Positions 1-29,620 of a stretch of 64,000 nt of DNA are shown here, piece by piece. The stretch comes from Seriola aureovittata (Eukaryota; Chordata; Actinopteri; Carangiformes; Carangidae): the NCBI RefSeq assembly GCF_021018895.1, contig NC_079375.1, positions 22,202,975 to 22,266,974 of the forward strand. Reading direction: 5' to 3'. Every line of letters begins with the position of its first letter. The first letter of the stretch is position 1. The notes beneath the pieces were generated by a model. It saw only the letters and a program-made list of their open reading frames with translations. It had not been told where the DNA came from and searched no databases. The translations under genes and the position numbers were made by a program.

Positions 1-885
1 TACTATACTATGACTTTTTTATGCCTTACTATACTATGACTTTTTATGCTTTACTATACTATGACTTTTTTATGCCTCACTATACTATGACTTTTTTTTA
101 TGCCTTACTATACTATGACTTTTTTATGGCTTACTATACTGTGACTTTTTATGACTTACGAACTATGACATTTTTATGCCTTACTATACAATGACTTTTT
201 ATGCTTTAATATACTATGACTTTTTTATGCCTCACTATACTATGACTTTTTTTTATGCCTTACTATACTATGACTTTTTTATACCTTACTATACTATGAC
301 TTTTTATGCTTTACTATACTATGATTTTTTTATGCCTCACTATACTATGACTTTTATTATGCCTTATTATACTATGACTTTTCTTTGACTTATCATGACT
401 TTTCTATGCCTTACTATACTATGACTTTTTATGCCTTACTGTACTATGACTTTTTATGCTTTACTGTACTATGACATTTTTATGCCTTACTATACTATGA
501 CTTTTCTATAACTTATCATGACTTTTTTATGCCTTACTATACTATGACTTTTTTATGACTTACTATACTATGACATTTTTATGACTTACTATACTATGAC
601 TTTTTTATGACTTACTATACTATGACTTTTTTATGACTTACTATACTATGACTTTTTATGACTTACTATACTATGACATTTTTATGACTTACTATACTAT
701 GACTTTTTTATGACTTACTATACTATGACTTTTTATGACTTATGAACTATGACATTTTTATGCCTTACTATACTATGACTTTCTTATGCCTTACTATACT
801 ATGACTTTTTCTATGCCTTACTATACTATGACATTTTTATGACTTATCATGACTTTTTTATGACTTACTATACTTTGACTTTTTT
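1..885. repeat. AT-rich ~26-bp satellite array with higher-order pattern
   Basis: Roughly 33 tandem copies of a 25-27 bp unit, built on TTACTATACTATGAC followed by a T run and ATGCC or ATGAC. Unit variants recur in order: the CCTCAC variant appears near 71, 226 and 331, spaced about 155 and 105 bp (6 and 4 units), which suggests a higher-order repeat. Shortened units (for example near 150-175, 390 and 510) interrupt the array. The left part is mainly ATGCC units and 545-735 is mainly ATGAC units, so at least two amplification blocks exist. The array starts before the window, so its full size is unknown. The open frame inside it (176-388) is repeat-encoded and not a gene. Confidence 0.95.
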
Positions 886-1734
886 ATAGGTAAATTTTAA
901 TCTTTGTCTCATCAGTCCATAAAACTTTGTCCCAGAATTTTGAGGCTCGTCTCTGTACTTTTTTGGCCAATTCCAGCCTGGCCTTCTTGTTCTTCTTGCT
1001 AATGAGTGGTTTGCATCTTCTGGTCTAGCCTCTGTTCTTTTGTTCATGAAGTCTTCTGCAAACAGTAGATTCTGATACCTTCACTCCTGCCCTCTGGAGG
1101 TTGTTGCTGATGTCAGCAACAGTTGTTTTAGGGTCTTTCTTTACAGCTCTCACAATGTTTGTGTCGTCAACTGCTGTTTTCCTCGGTCTACCCGTTCGAT
1201 GTCTGTTACTTAGTACACCAGTGGTTTATTTTTTCTTCAGGACATTACAAATGGTTGTACTGGCTATGGCCAATGTTTGTTCAATGGCTCTAATTGATTT
1301 TCCATCTTCTCTCAGCTTCACAATTGCTTTTTTTTCACCCATAGACAGCTCTATGGTTTTCATGTTAGTTACACCTCTAACTATAAATGCTATATATAAA
1401 AACTATAAAATCCAAACCTGAAACTGAGCGTAAACATTCAGTGCTATTTATTGTTTGAATAATCAATGTAATAGGACACACCTGGGCAACAATACACACC
1501 TGTCAGTCACATGTTCCAATACTTTTGCTGACATGAAAAATGGGTGTGTTCAAAATAAAAGGTGCTATCTTCTAAGTTGTGTATCAGATACAGATGTAAA
1601 TACCTGGAAATAAAAGCTGAAATGTTAATATCTTGTCTCATATTCATCTTTTGGTGTCAAACCCAAATGTTTTCAGTCTACAGCAAAAATAAAGGAATTG
1701 GCCTCACTGCTCCAATACTTTTGGAGGGGTGTGT
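885..1734 (-). mobile_element. Truncated, decayed Tc1-like DNA transposon
   Basis: Read on the minus strand. The end at about 1734 has the terminal sequence CACCCCTCCAAAAGTATTGG followed by AT-rich DNA. A second copy of the CCAATACTTTTG core lies about 200 bp inside (1514-1525), the IR/DR layout of many fish Tc1 elements. A transposase frame begins at 1363 and encodes a helix-turn-helix pair: first MGEKKAIVKLREDGKSIRAI, then a GRPRKTAVDD linker. It is broken by an in-frame TAA (at the KKKK stretch) and a TAG further on. It continues past FWDKVLWTDETKI, the first catalytic aspartate region, and is then cut by the satellite at about 885. The remaining catalytic part and the other terminal repeat are missing. 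Dead copy. Confidence 0.9.
985..1363 (-). pseudogene. Tc1-family transposase N-terminal fragment (stops)
   Basis: DNA-binding half of a Tc1-type transposase inside the element above. The ATG is at 1361-1363. Translation gives a paired-like helix-turn-helix followed by HRTGRPRKTAVDD and then SNNLQRAGVKVSESTVCRRL, all typical of fish Tc1 elements. Two nonsense codons in the frame rule out a working product. The frame recovers after the second stop and continues to about 887 before truncation. No neighbouring gene uses it. Neutral decay after insertion is the simplest reading. Confidence 0.8.
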
Positions 1735-2900
1735 ATATAATCTTCCTTTAAGGAACATGGCAAAAAACAGTCACAAAAAAAAAAAAGTCACAAGATTGAG
1801 CACTTTTTCTCATTTATTAAGAAAACATGAAAGTCAAGCAGTTTTTTAAACTGACAATGATCTAAATATAATGTTTTACAAAAATGAAGGCAGTATTAAG
1901 CCAAAAGGCCAATATTCTCAGTACAAAAACAATGTACACAGTGTTCAAACTGTTTTCTTGTCAAACTAAGGCATTTTTCAGCTAAGTAAATTTTGGAATC
2001 GTTCTTGTTTCTCTGACTTAACGATTAAACATCAAAAAAAACTTCAGAGTATGAATTTGGAATTAGTTAGACATCACTGTTAAATCATGTCTTAAACTGT
2101 TGTAAAAATGTCTTTGTCAGAGCAAAGAGCTTTGAGAAACAGACTTTGGCAGGTGTTTATGTCTGTGGTCAGACCTTTGTCAGTCCGATAGCGTCAAAAC
2201 ATTGCAAGATGCAGTCACAAAACTTTACAAGAGTGCAGTTGAGATCAAAATGAATGCTGAGTTTGAAGATGGGTGCAGTCCAACCATGAGTACTGAGTAC
2301 ACGTCATAATGCAGGAATGTCTACTGAGTACCCATGGGTCAGAATATCAACATGTTGACAGACATCGCGGCTGGTGTGATCCCATCACAGGATGATTTCT
2401 AGTCTTGCTATTTTAGCCTTTTCCAAAAGAAGTTACTATTTACAGTTAACAAGTAGAAACTCACCTGTGTGGGCTTTAATAAAAAAATCTAAGTGAATCC
2501 CCTTCTCGTGAACATCTTTTACACTTCATTGTGCTGATCTTTTCTCTAGCTGCCATGAAGTCCCCTGATGCCTGACTAAAAGCAGTATACATACTCAAAA
2601 GATAACACTACATAATTATCCACACAGCAGACATTTCTGCCATTAATATTACAAAAATACCAGCTTCGAATGGCTCTTACTTCAGCGCCATTTTAGCAAT
2701 ACTACTTGTTCGTCCTTGATCTTAACAGCAACTGTCAAAGCTACAGTACGTATACAAAATAGTGACAGAATTATGACACGAAGGTACCAGCAGCTAAATG
2801 CATTGTTGACATTTCTGTACTGCATCACTTCTTCAATTCTTAACACTGGCTCTTGGTGAAAAGCAAATGTTCTGTTGATGTGATTGGTTGTAGCTGCTCT
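1735..2900 (-). other. tox4: Probable tox4 3' untranslated region
   Basis: This stretch lies directly 3' of the tox4 stop codon and has no credible coding frame. A minus-strand AATAAA sits at 1813-1818 (TTTATT on the plus strand), the first good polyadenylation signal I saw, giving a 3'UTR of about 1.1 kb. A poly-A tract at 1777-1788 (plus strand) follows. The transposon begins just beyond at 1734, so the transcript may end only tens of bases from it. Confidence 0.5.
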
Positions 2901-5900
2901 TTACTTCACTGTTCCCATGTTCTGATTCCTGATGGAGCACCACGCCTTGAACACATCTCTGGAAAACACAAAATACCCAGTTAAAAAAAAAAGTTCTCCA
3001 ATGTTTGCTGAAAACAACACATTATACCACGTTTCAAACCTCTACACACCTGCAGTGAGTGGCCACACATTCGTTGCTGCAGTACTCTTTGTCCCAGTCT
3101 TCACTCTCTACTGCTGGGTTGTTACAGCCCGCCCTCACACACACACTCTTCATGGCATCAACCGACCCATTCACCTCCATCTCATCCTGAAAAAAGGAGG
3201 TCAGATTTAGAAGAGTATCATTAACATTGTGACATTCTATGACACAGTGAAAGCAAAAGTGAGACTAAAAATAAATGTAACCTCTATATAAACATTCACC
3301 CAATGTATTACTGTATTACAACTTTAAATCAGTGGATGTAAATGGGATTTTTTGCATTAACCAAGAGTCAAAGAACAAATAGAAAACACAAAAAAACTGA
3401 GTGTCCACGCTCTTCAGCTCAGTGCCTACTAGAGACTCGTTTGACAGCAGTTGCAGCTTTGAGTTTATGCAGATCAGTCCGTATCAATGCACATCTGGAA
3501 AGTATCTTTCCTGTCCTGTGTGAAACTGCTCAAGCTGCGTCAATTTGCATGGGTTGTTAAGTAGCGATTTTTAATCCCCAAGCATTTTCAACTGTGGCGT
3601 TCTCTTTGCCACACTGCTATAAAACTGATGAAACATCCAGGCAACAGTTTTTGTGCCCACACTGTGTCTCAAATCTCAATTCATTGGCTTGGAATTCATC
3701 CTACATCCTTCCACTGAGTGGTATTCTTCACTAAATGTTTCACAGATTTGTTACAGATACTCTTTATATTCTTTATATTTACATATGTAACCTAAAAAAA
3801 GACACCTTGTCACACTCTCACAATAGTAGTGGAAAATTTTAGTGTGACTGTATTTTTAATCTGTCTTTTTATTGTACTGGGAAAAATTGAATCCATCATA
3901 TGAGTGCTCTCATGTAACCTCATTTGAACCTCTTTGTAGATGATACACTGTTCCAGTTAGGGCTGAACTGCCCTTGACTGTGGTAAAGGAGTAGTTCTTT
4001 ATCTGCATTCTTTCCCCACATATCAGGTTTTGACTCCTGAGAATTTTCAGCTACCTGCCTGTGCAGCCTGAAATCACCAGCTGTCAGCTAGTGGCGGATA
4101 CTCCCACATTCTTTTTTGCTATAGTCTAAGAGACTGGATTGTTCACATTTCGAGGCTGCTGATGTTGAATAAAAACCACTTTATCTTTTTTAAGATTTCC
4201 ACAACACACTCAACCTATGTAACTTCTCAAAACATTTTGCAAGCGCAAATATGTTTTGAAAGCTACATAATGCTGCCTGTATTATGTTTTCTATCAACAT
4301 GATGAGGATATATTGAGGAAATTTTCAATTACTTTTTAATGTCTTTTTTTCTAGCTAAATGAGAAAGAATCTGAATTACATCCACTCTGATTAAATGCCG
4401 TAAAACAAAAAAAAATTTGAGAATTATCAGCTCTATCATAACTTTATGTAGGAGGGATAAAATTTAACATCTTCTGACGAGAAGATGTTAAATTCTGAGA
4501 AAATGGCAAAAAATTTGGCAGTTAAGTTAAAACTTTGCCAAAGTTGGAAACTTAGAAAGTTAGGGGTCTGGTTCAATCAAATTAAGCTGAGATGAAAACA
4601 AAGCTAAACAAATCATAGCAGTGAATTAAGAAGAGTACTTACATCTTCTGAGGGCAGCACTTCTGTAACTTCATCCTCATCTGGACTACCCGACACATCA
4701 GCAGAATTCACCACCTGCACTGACATGACAGGTGCAGACTGGGCAGAAGTGGTCATAGTCGATGGTGCAGCTGCTGTATTAGGGACAATAATTGGCAGGG
4801 CCTCTTTGCCTTGCAAGGAGGCAGGAACTATTTTTATCTGGAGTGGAGGCGGAGGTGTAGCCGTGATGGACACAGGGAGACCTGGTGTGGAACTTCCCTC
4901 CCGCGGCTTCGCTTGTAATGGAGGAGGTGCTGGCGCCATTTGCTGAAGCCGTGGCGGTGGAGGGGCATTCTGCATCTGCTGCAGCGGAGGTGGCTGACGG
5001 GAGGCGCCCGACACTACTAGTGTAGGCTGCAAGGTTCGGACCCCTCCAGGCAACACTGTCACCACCTGGCCCCCTGCCTGCAGCATGTGCTTTGGGATTA
5101 TGATCTTGGTGATGGTCTGGGCTGGTGGAGCTGCTGCTGGAGAGGTGGCTTTGTTTGCTCCTGTGCGAGAACGTGTGGTCATCTCTGGCACGTCTAGAAT
5201 AATGTTGGAGGCACAGATGTTGGTGATGGTGTTCTCTTCCAGGTTGTTGTTAGCTGGGCGGATTGCCTGGTGACCAGCAGAGGTGAGGGCTGTATGAGTC
5301 GCGTTAATGGCAGGTGAAGGTGGTGATGGGGCAATCTCCATCTCCTCAGTGGCAGGCTGGAATACAGACAGATCAATATGTTAGATAATCCATTTGAATG
5401 AAAATCCCAAGAAACTGTTTTTTCTTCAGAGGACAACATGATGTTACCTGTGAGAGCTGGTTGGCTCTGTAAGCTGCCAGCGCTTTCAAATACTCCTTTT
5501 TGGCTGCTTCTGTCTTTCTCTTGTACACCTAGTGGAGACAAAACAAGTGCCACTGTTTTAAATATGTGCCAAATATCTTTCTGTTTCCACAAACAATCAT
5601 CTTTTCTCCAAGACTGACTTAGGATATTAATTTACTGTACATAAGCATGTGTGCTCACCTGTTTCTGTTCCTCAGCCAGGCTGTCCCACATGGAGGCCAC
5701 AATCTTTGACACCTCTCCAAAAGATGCGTTGGGGTTCTGGCCCTTAATAGCTGCCTGGGTGTCTCTGAAGAACAAGGCGTAGGCGGAAACAGGCTTCTGT
5801 GGCTCATTTGGATCTTTCTTCTTCCTTCCTTTCTTTGCGCCCATGGCCCCACTCACTGAGGGCAGTGGCTTTCCTCCACCCCTCCTGGCTGCAGCTGGGA

Positions 5901-7172
5901 AGACAGAGGACAGGGGACCTGGGTGGGAGGACATGTGGGAGACAACAGAGGAAGAGGAGAGAGACATGGGGGAGTCTACCAGCACACTCCTCTGAGTAAA
6001 GAGAGGAAAAGAGAGAGGGGTGGGGGGTGGGGGGTGCACATATTAGCTGCAGGGTCTAAGACATTGCATGGAATTAGACTGACTGTGATGAATGCAAACA
6101 AACAATGATGTTGGCCACCACAGGTGTAACCCCTCACCTTGAAGTCATCCATGTCCTCATCCTGCAGGGAACCAGCTGGAGACGGTGTTGCTGACAGCGG
6201 CTGCTCAGGTGTCTCTGAATGGTGCCCCATGTTTTCACCCCCGATCCCCAGTGCCAACTCTGACTGGTTAATTGTACTGAGCTGATTGCTTCCCAGAAGA
6301 CCATGACCAATGTCACCAAGCTGGACATCAATGGTCATAGGGGATGAACTGCTGAAATGTGAACCACTGGAATTTCCCAGTTCCTGCAGAGGGATCAAAC
6401 CAGTTGTAAACAACTCTTAATTTGCATTCATGAACAAATAACATTTAAACAGACAAAACAGTATTCTGGCCCGCAGGTAGAGCACTCACCAATGCAGAAG
6501 AGCTCAGCAGGGCCCCCCCTCCAGCCTGTCCCATTGCCCCAAGGTTCAGCTGCTCCAGGCCTTGGGACCCAGAGTTAACAAAGGTGGACGCAAAGGAAGG
6601 GTCATTGGCCTCGACAACCAGGTTACTAACAAGGCTCCGGGAACCTGAAGGTCCCCCAGTCCCATCTGACCCATCTGTCAACTCAAAGTGAGACACAGCA
6701 TCACTGATGCCCAGAGCTGGGTCTGGGTCAAGGGAGATGGGAGGGATCTCAAACACCTCGTCCCCAAGACTGGGAGTATGGAATGTCTGCTGTAAGTGGA
6801 AAAGAGGAAGAAGAGCGGGTCAGTCCTCAACGAACCAAAACACATGTAAAGACCAGTACAACGAAGACATAGTACTCTGCACTACTATGTTGCTTGAATT
6901 AACTCTCTCACCTCAGCGGACAGAAAAGGGTGGCCTGCTCCGCTAATGGTGAGATAACCGTCGCTGCCTTCTGGAAACTGAAACAAGACTGTTAGCATCT
7001 AACTAACTAATGTACAGCTTCATTGTCACCCTTGATCAATGACATTAAACACTGGATTACAGGTTACCTTGTTTTCCTCAGAGTATCCACCGTATGCTTG
7101 AGTGTCCAAAAACTCCGAGTCAACATTTTGAGCACATCCATCCGACAGGTCAGAGTAAAAATTAAGGTCCAT
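2901..7172 (-). CDS. tox4: TOX4, HMG-box nuclear protein, 678 aa
   Basis: Coding exons from 5': 7172-7068, 6977-6912, 6786-6490, 6383-6138, 5991-5659, 5528-5448, 5356-4643, 3186-3050, 2958-2901 (stop 2901-2903); 2037 nt, all GT-AG. TOX4 is a nuclear HMG-box protein and, in mammals, a subunit of the PTW/PP1 phosphatase complex. Visible: FHTPSLGDE and FEIPPISLD near the N terminus; a single HMG box at about residues 298-367 with the TOX hallmark [20 protein letters not shown], split between exons 5 and 6; and a Pro/Gln-rich exon 7 with repeated PPPLQ. The C-terminal cysteine module (about 629-658, CVRAGCNNP... EYCSNEC) is a TOX4 signature absent from TOX and TOX2. The start at 7172 was chosen because [11 protein letters not shown] begins the family-like region and the context is good; an upstream in-frame start at 7208 would add 12 residues. 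Introns are mostly 80-150 bp; intron 7 is 1.45 kb. Head-to-tail downstream of chd8. Confidence 0.94.
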
Positions 7173-7640
7173 ATTTAAAAGATTTACTCTAAATAAATTA
7201 TTACGCACGTTGTATACTTTATTAAAAATAGGAATTTCTTGATTTTCAACCCATTTAGGTCAACTATCCATACACTAACTGCAGCTGCTAGCAGCTAGCT
7301 AATCACTGTCGGTTAGCATGACGTTAAGGTCGAGGAGATGATGCTAAGCTACTTTAGCTTTGAAGTCCGAGGGTGAACGAGGACAAGGGGGCGACCTGAG
7401 GCTAATAACAGCTGAATAATTACAATGTCTCCAAAATATTTCACATAAACTCCCCCGTAGTGCAATGTTTACTGAAGGCCCAACATGAAACTCATTCATA
7501 TGCTGCGGCGATGCTAGCACCACCTCTGAACCGACCACAATGGCTAGTGCTGCATTCAGGGGCCGTGGGAAAAACGGCCGTTTTTGTTCGAAACACTTGG
7601 GACATATTCGGTAAAGTATGTTAACTTTCTGCTATGTGAC
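7173..7640 (-). promoter_or_regulatory. tox4: tox4 5' region / likely promoter
   Basis: Sequence immediately upstream of the tox4 start. It is richer in CpG than the flanks and carries a CRE-like TGACGTTA near 7319, plus a second CpG cluster with ACGACGTC near 7658. No TATA box is convincing at a fixed distance. Transcription start not determined. The call rests on position and composition only. Confidence 0.4.
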
Positions 7641-9880
7641 TTGCTAAAAGGTGACGAGACGACGTCTAAGAAACAATAGCGTGGACGCTTTTCTCATAAC
7701 TGGTCTTTACAATTTTGTTTGCTTAACGTTTTGTTTGGCCAATTAAAGCAGCCAGTTAAATGTCTGATGCATTTGTTTAAATTATTTTCGTTTGAAATAA
7801 AAAAATGAAACAGCAGCAACCAGATTATCTACGTTATTATTGCTGACAAGCTTTGAATTTGCTTGTATTTACCATTTACGAGCAAACAAAAGACCCTGAA
7901 TGCAGCAGTACCTCCTACTGCAAGCAGAGATTAAACCAATCGACTGTCTTTGCCCTCCCAGATGGAGATGAACTAAAACCAGGTTTTAATTACAACACAT
8001 TACGCAACAATTACTTTTGCTCACTTTTAATTGAATGTTGAATGGAAAAATCTTGGAAATCTGTGGTTAAAAAGCAAATTATAATGATATAATTTATAAA
8101 TTGTGATTCAGTTTGAATGTATTTCAGTTACCAAAATACTGACAAAATAACATGTAATCTAGATATTTCATGAATTTTAACTGGCATTCATTTAATATGG
8201 ATTTGTTGTAATATTATTATTAAGCATAATTTTCTATTTGTAATGTGCTTTTCTTAACGATATTAAAAGGTCTTAAAGTCAAATCAAACAAAATATACAA
8301 GTATTTGTAGTGCATGCAGCCTGCCCACCCAATCTCTTCACCTCTGCCACTCTCCTCATGCAAACAGGGTAAAGAAATTATTTATAATTTATGGTAATAT
8401 CTTTTATTAAAAATTACAAGACCCTGGAGCTCAGTTTTATGAAACACCTCAAGCCATCTGTCATCATACAGCAGCAGGTGTGTGTTGCACCTGCAGTCCT
8501 CATTGTTGCTTCATGTAAGCAGGACTGGTTAAATATTTCAAATTGCTTCTGGATTTAATGCTCCTCCATCTTCTCTGCTTTGTACTGTTTTTCATTCTTA
8601 TATCAGGACACCCATCATGCATCAGCACTTCATTTCAGCTGCAGTCTGTAACTGCTGACACAGATTGGACTTGAATCATTCCTGAAAGATGAATTAAACA
8701 TACTTTGATTCCATTATGTGCCAGTATATGTTACTTACTGAATTAATATAAATAGGCACAAACTGAAATTTAGCTACAATATACAGAAAAAGTCTATAAT
8801 AACTAATAAAATGAAGAGCTGAGTCACTGAGCCAATGAAAAGCATATGTCTATATGTTGGTCTCTGATTGGCGGATGTGTCAGATAGATAATGTGGGAGT
8901 GGAGGTGTCACTGAAAATTATATTAACCTTTTAAATAATGAAACTGGTGATGTCATTGGATGTCACCTGACTGGGGGACAGTGTGTCAACAAGCTACAGT
9001 GATACAAGTCTGGTTAGTGGACCCACGAAAATGAATGGACATTATCAGCGTGACGGCCTAACAGGACAGCACTATGACGACAAAACAAGAAGACAGATCA
9101 GTCTCTCTTTTGAAAACCCGTTCAAGTAATGCCCACCAATGTTTTTCACAATTATTGTTGATATAGTGGTATTTACACATATTCTGAGTTTACTGAGTAT
9201 CAATTGCTGTACCTGCATATCATATTCACACTTACAGTATTTTATTTTCAGTGGGATCCCACTCTTTGTACTGTCAGAAAGGAAGTACAGCAACAGATAC
9301 ATATTTAGTTTCGAATATAACATAATAATCCAATAACATGTTTTAGCTATCATGATTCAGAAAGATCATTTAAAAAAATAAAATAAAATAAAGTGATGAA
9401 ACACAGAGTGGAACAGTAACTATGTACAGCAGGATCTCTAACTTAATTCCAAATAACTGGGTGTAGTACTGTTCCCATCTAGTACTATTAAGTACATCAT
9501 TAGCCTCTGTGTACGTGGACACTACTGCTATCAGTAGTTTGTAGCTCATATTTAATGGGAGTAATTTAAGCTCCTACACATGATCACCTTCTGTAATTAT
9601 GACACAATTATTGTAATTGTAATAACAATTATTATAAAACACTGTTCAGAAATGAACATAACTGATCTTGTGTACAAACGGTAAACCTCCTTGTTGCTTC
9701 TGTCTGGTGAAAGTGACAATAATACACAGAAACTTGCTTTCACTTTAGATTGCTGTTATTCATATCACAGATACAGTCAGATCATAAAACAATAGTAACT
9801 CATTGCCGTCATATTTGCACCATTGTACACAACTGACCAGCTCTACATTTTACATTACACCCATCCTCCTAGTACTGCTT
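7641..9880. other. Intergenic DNA between tox4 and chd8
   Basis: AT-rich DNA with no coding frame that looks conserved. It lies between the tox4 5' end and the end of chd8. Part of the right side may be chd8 3'UTR: a minus-strand AATAAA occurs at 9241-9246 (TTTATT on plus). A short AAAATAAAATAAAATAAA run occurs near 9371. I see no RNA gene or recognisable transposon. Confidence 0.5.
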
Positions 9881-10515
9881 CAGTAACTAATATGCCACTT
9901 CCCCCACCCCACCCCCCTCTCAATGCCCACCCCTCCCACAGAGTGAAAACAATAACAGTACATCCACACACTGGATCCCCTTTTAGTTCACAGACTCGAC
10001 TGGACACGGAGGATATGACCAGATGAGATAGGGGGGATTGTGGGATCAGGATCCAGGCTCTGTTCAGTACATGTCCAGTTTCATGTAGCGCAAGAGGACC
10101 AGCATTGAGGTTCTTGGATAAGAAAAGGGTATCTGTACAGCAGGGGTCCCCTTTTGGTCACGGCTGGGAATGTGATGGGAATTCATAGGTTTTGAGAAAG
10201 AGGAGAATGATGAGTTGTGAAGTAAGAAAGCTCAGCTTTTTGCCATGTTGTCAGAGGTTATTGAGGAGGGTCGGGAGAAAGATGGAACACAATTCTCAGT
10301 GATGAAAAAGAAAACGGATGGGTGCAAACCTGCTCCTGTCATGAAAAAAAAAAAAAAAAAAAAACCTATATAAAATAAATGAATAAAAGTAGCAACAAAA
10401 ACACACATTCGTCCATAATTCGATACATAACATGGTAAAAATAAAAGACGAAGAATAACATGATTCATTGTTGAGAAGGGGACTAAGTCAGATGTGTTTG
10501 AGGAGTGGGGTTGAG
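9881..10515 (-). other. chd8: chd8 3' untranslated region (proximal part)
   Basis: Directly downstream of the chd8 stop codon. It contains a poly-A run on plus (10341-10362, poly-U in the transcript) and a C-rich block at 9899-9939 that is G-rich in the transcript (see findings). The true polyadenylation site is not clear; 9241-9246 is one candidate signal. Confidence 0.5.
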
Positions 10516-28145
<17,630 letters not shown>

Positions 28146-28202
28146 CTTGCCCACTCCACACAGGGAGACGGGCACAATGTTTAAAAGACTCCGAGATGGA
28201 AG

Positions 28203-29417
28203 CTAAGTAATTGTTGACCAATTCTTCTCAACTTTTAAGTAAACAGCTGGAAAAGAGGAGAGACACTGATGTCAAGGAAGCACAATTTCATGACTTTGAC
28301 ATTATTTACACAAACTCTGTACAGCTTATTGTAAATACACATTCTGCTTCAGTCCTACATACAATTACAAGTTCAGTAACACAAATGGTATGGCTAGTAC
28401 AGGGATGTTTAAGTGTAAATAAAAATAAAAAAAAACCAAGGAGAAGACAGGTTTGGCAAATGCTGCACTACACAGCAAAAGGCAACTGTAACGTCAGGTC
28501 CTTGTTTTTGTTGTTTTCTTCTCAGCTCCTAAATTTCATGGATGTTTCTATGATGTATATCAACATCACAGCATCATTCATTTAAGTTTGTTTCCAAATG
28601 CACAGAAAGAATAGGTATAGTTGGCTAAACCATAGACAGCTTTCATATAAACACACTTATATTTACCGTCTTACGAGCTATGACTGACATCAAGTTTACT
28701 CTACTGTGACTTAAGATCATCACACTACTCATTTATTTAACAGTTGCGAAGTTTGAAAACAAGTTTAAATGACATATAAAGTAAACTAATAACTGCTACT
28801 GGATTATAAAAAAAAGTATTGTTTTCGTATGTGACATCTAACACATGGCCACGGCCAGAAAATGCTTTCAATGTGATAGTAGACGTTTTGAAAAACATAA
28901 AAATGAAAGTAAACCGTTTCAATAGTAATAGTAACTACCCAGGGAACATTCAGTGAATGGAAATAGTTGGTGGTGAAGTCAGACGAGGAGGGTACTGATG
29001 CTGGAGAGCTATGATGCTTTCCCCTCTGGTCGTATTGCAGTCTTTCTCACAAAACCGTCGGTTAGCATTAGCTTGTACCGCGACCAAGATGTGCCCTGTT
29101 ACAAAAGCGTGTGTGGCACCGAAAACATATCGAGGCTCTTAAACACGGTCTATTGTACGTTTGGAGCCGTTAGTTCGCTTCTCTGTCATTTACTACCAAC
29201 CATTCAGTCTACCGGACTCCTTCAATCTCATCAACAAACCGGACCAAACCAAAGCAACGTGCCACAATAACCATTGCCCGTCAACGTTCAGACACGGGTT
29301 AGGCCGCAATACTGTTTCGGTTGGCCTGCGTCTAATTTTTGCCAAAAATACCTGAAAATAACCATCGTAACCACTGCCCTAACTCTCACAGTAATAATTT
29401 CGGGGTGCTAAATTTAC
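28203..29417 (-). other. chd8: Predicted first intron of chd8 (5'UTR intron)
   Basis: On the minus strand a strong donor (GCAAAG|GTAAAT, GT at 29417-29416) and an acceptor (TTACTTAG|CTTCC, AG at 28204-28203) bracket 1.2 kb without coding sequence. The acceptor lies 57 bases 5' of the ATG. CHD genes usually have non-coding 5' exons, so an intron here is reasonable, but no transcript was available to prove it. Confidence 0.5.
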
Positions 29418-29620
29418 CTTTGCATCGACACACATGGCTTTCTCCGTCTCACAACACTGTACGATTACAGGAAACGGCCAGGGAAGAGCAGGAACTAACA
29501 TTCTTGCCAGAGAAAGCGTAGAAAGCGTGCCCCTCGGATGCTATTAAACGGCGATTGGTCAGTTTCCTCCTGAGCCGGCAGCATACGCTAATTTCATTGG
29601 CTGAACCGGCTGTCCGTCAT
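29418..29620 (-). promoter_or_regulatory. chd8: Likely chd8 promoter and non-coding exon 1
   Basis: On the minus strand two CCAAT boxes (plus-strand ATTGG at 29554-29558 and 29596-29600) lie 42 bp apart in a CpG-containing segment. The predicted exon-1 donor is about 135 bases downstream at 29417, leaving room for a start site at roughly 29450-29520. No TATA box is seen. Paired CCAAT boxes bound by NF-Y are common in TATA-less promoters. This is positional inference. Confidence 0.5.

Noticed and set aside
176..388. Open frame coding a tandem YYTMTF peptide
   Set aside because: It is translation of the 26-bp satellite; no start context, family or codon signal.
1101..1421. 106-aa hydrophobic frame on the plus strand
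   Set aside because: Antisense shadow of the Tc1 transposase remnant, which reads on the minus strand.
7200..10500. Search for mettl3 or rab2b, the human neighbours of TOX4 and CHD8
   Set aside because: No methyltransferase DPPW-type motif or Rab GTPase motif was seen here or elsewhere in the window.
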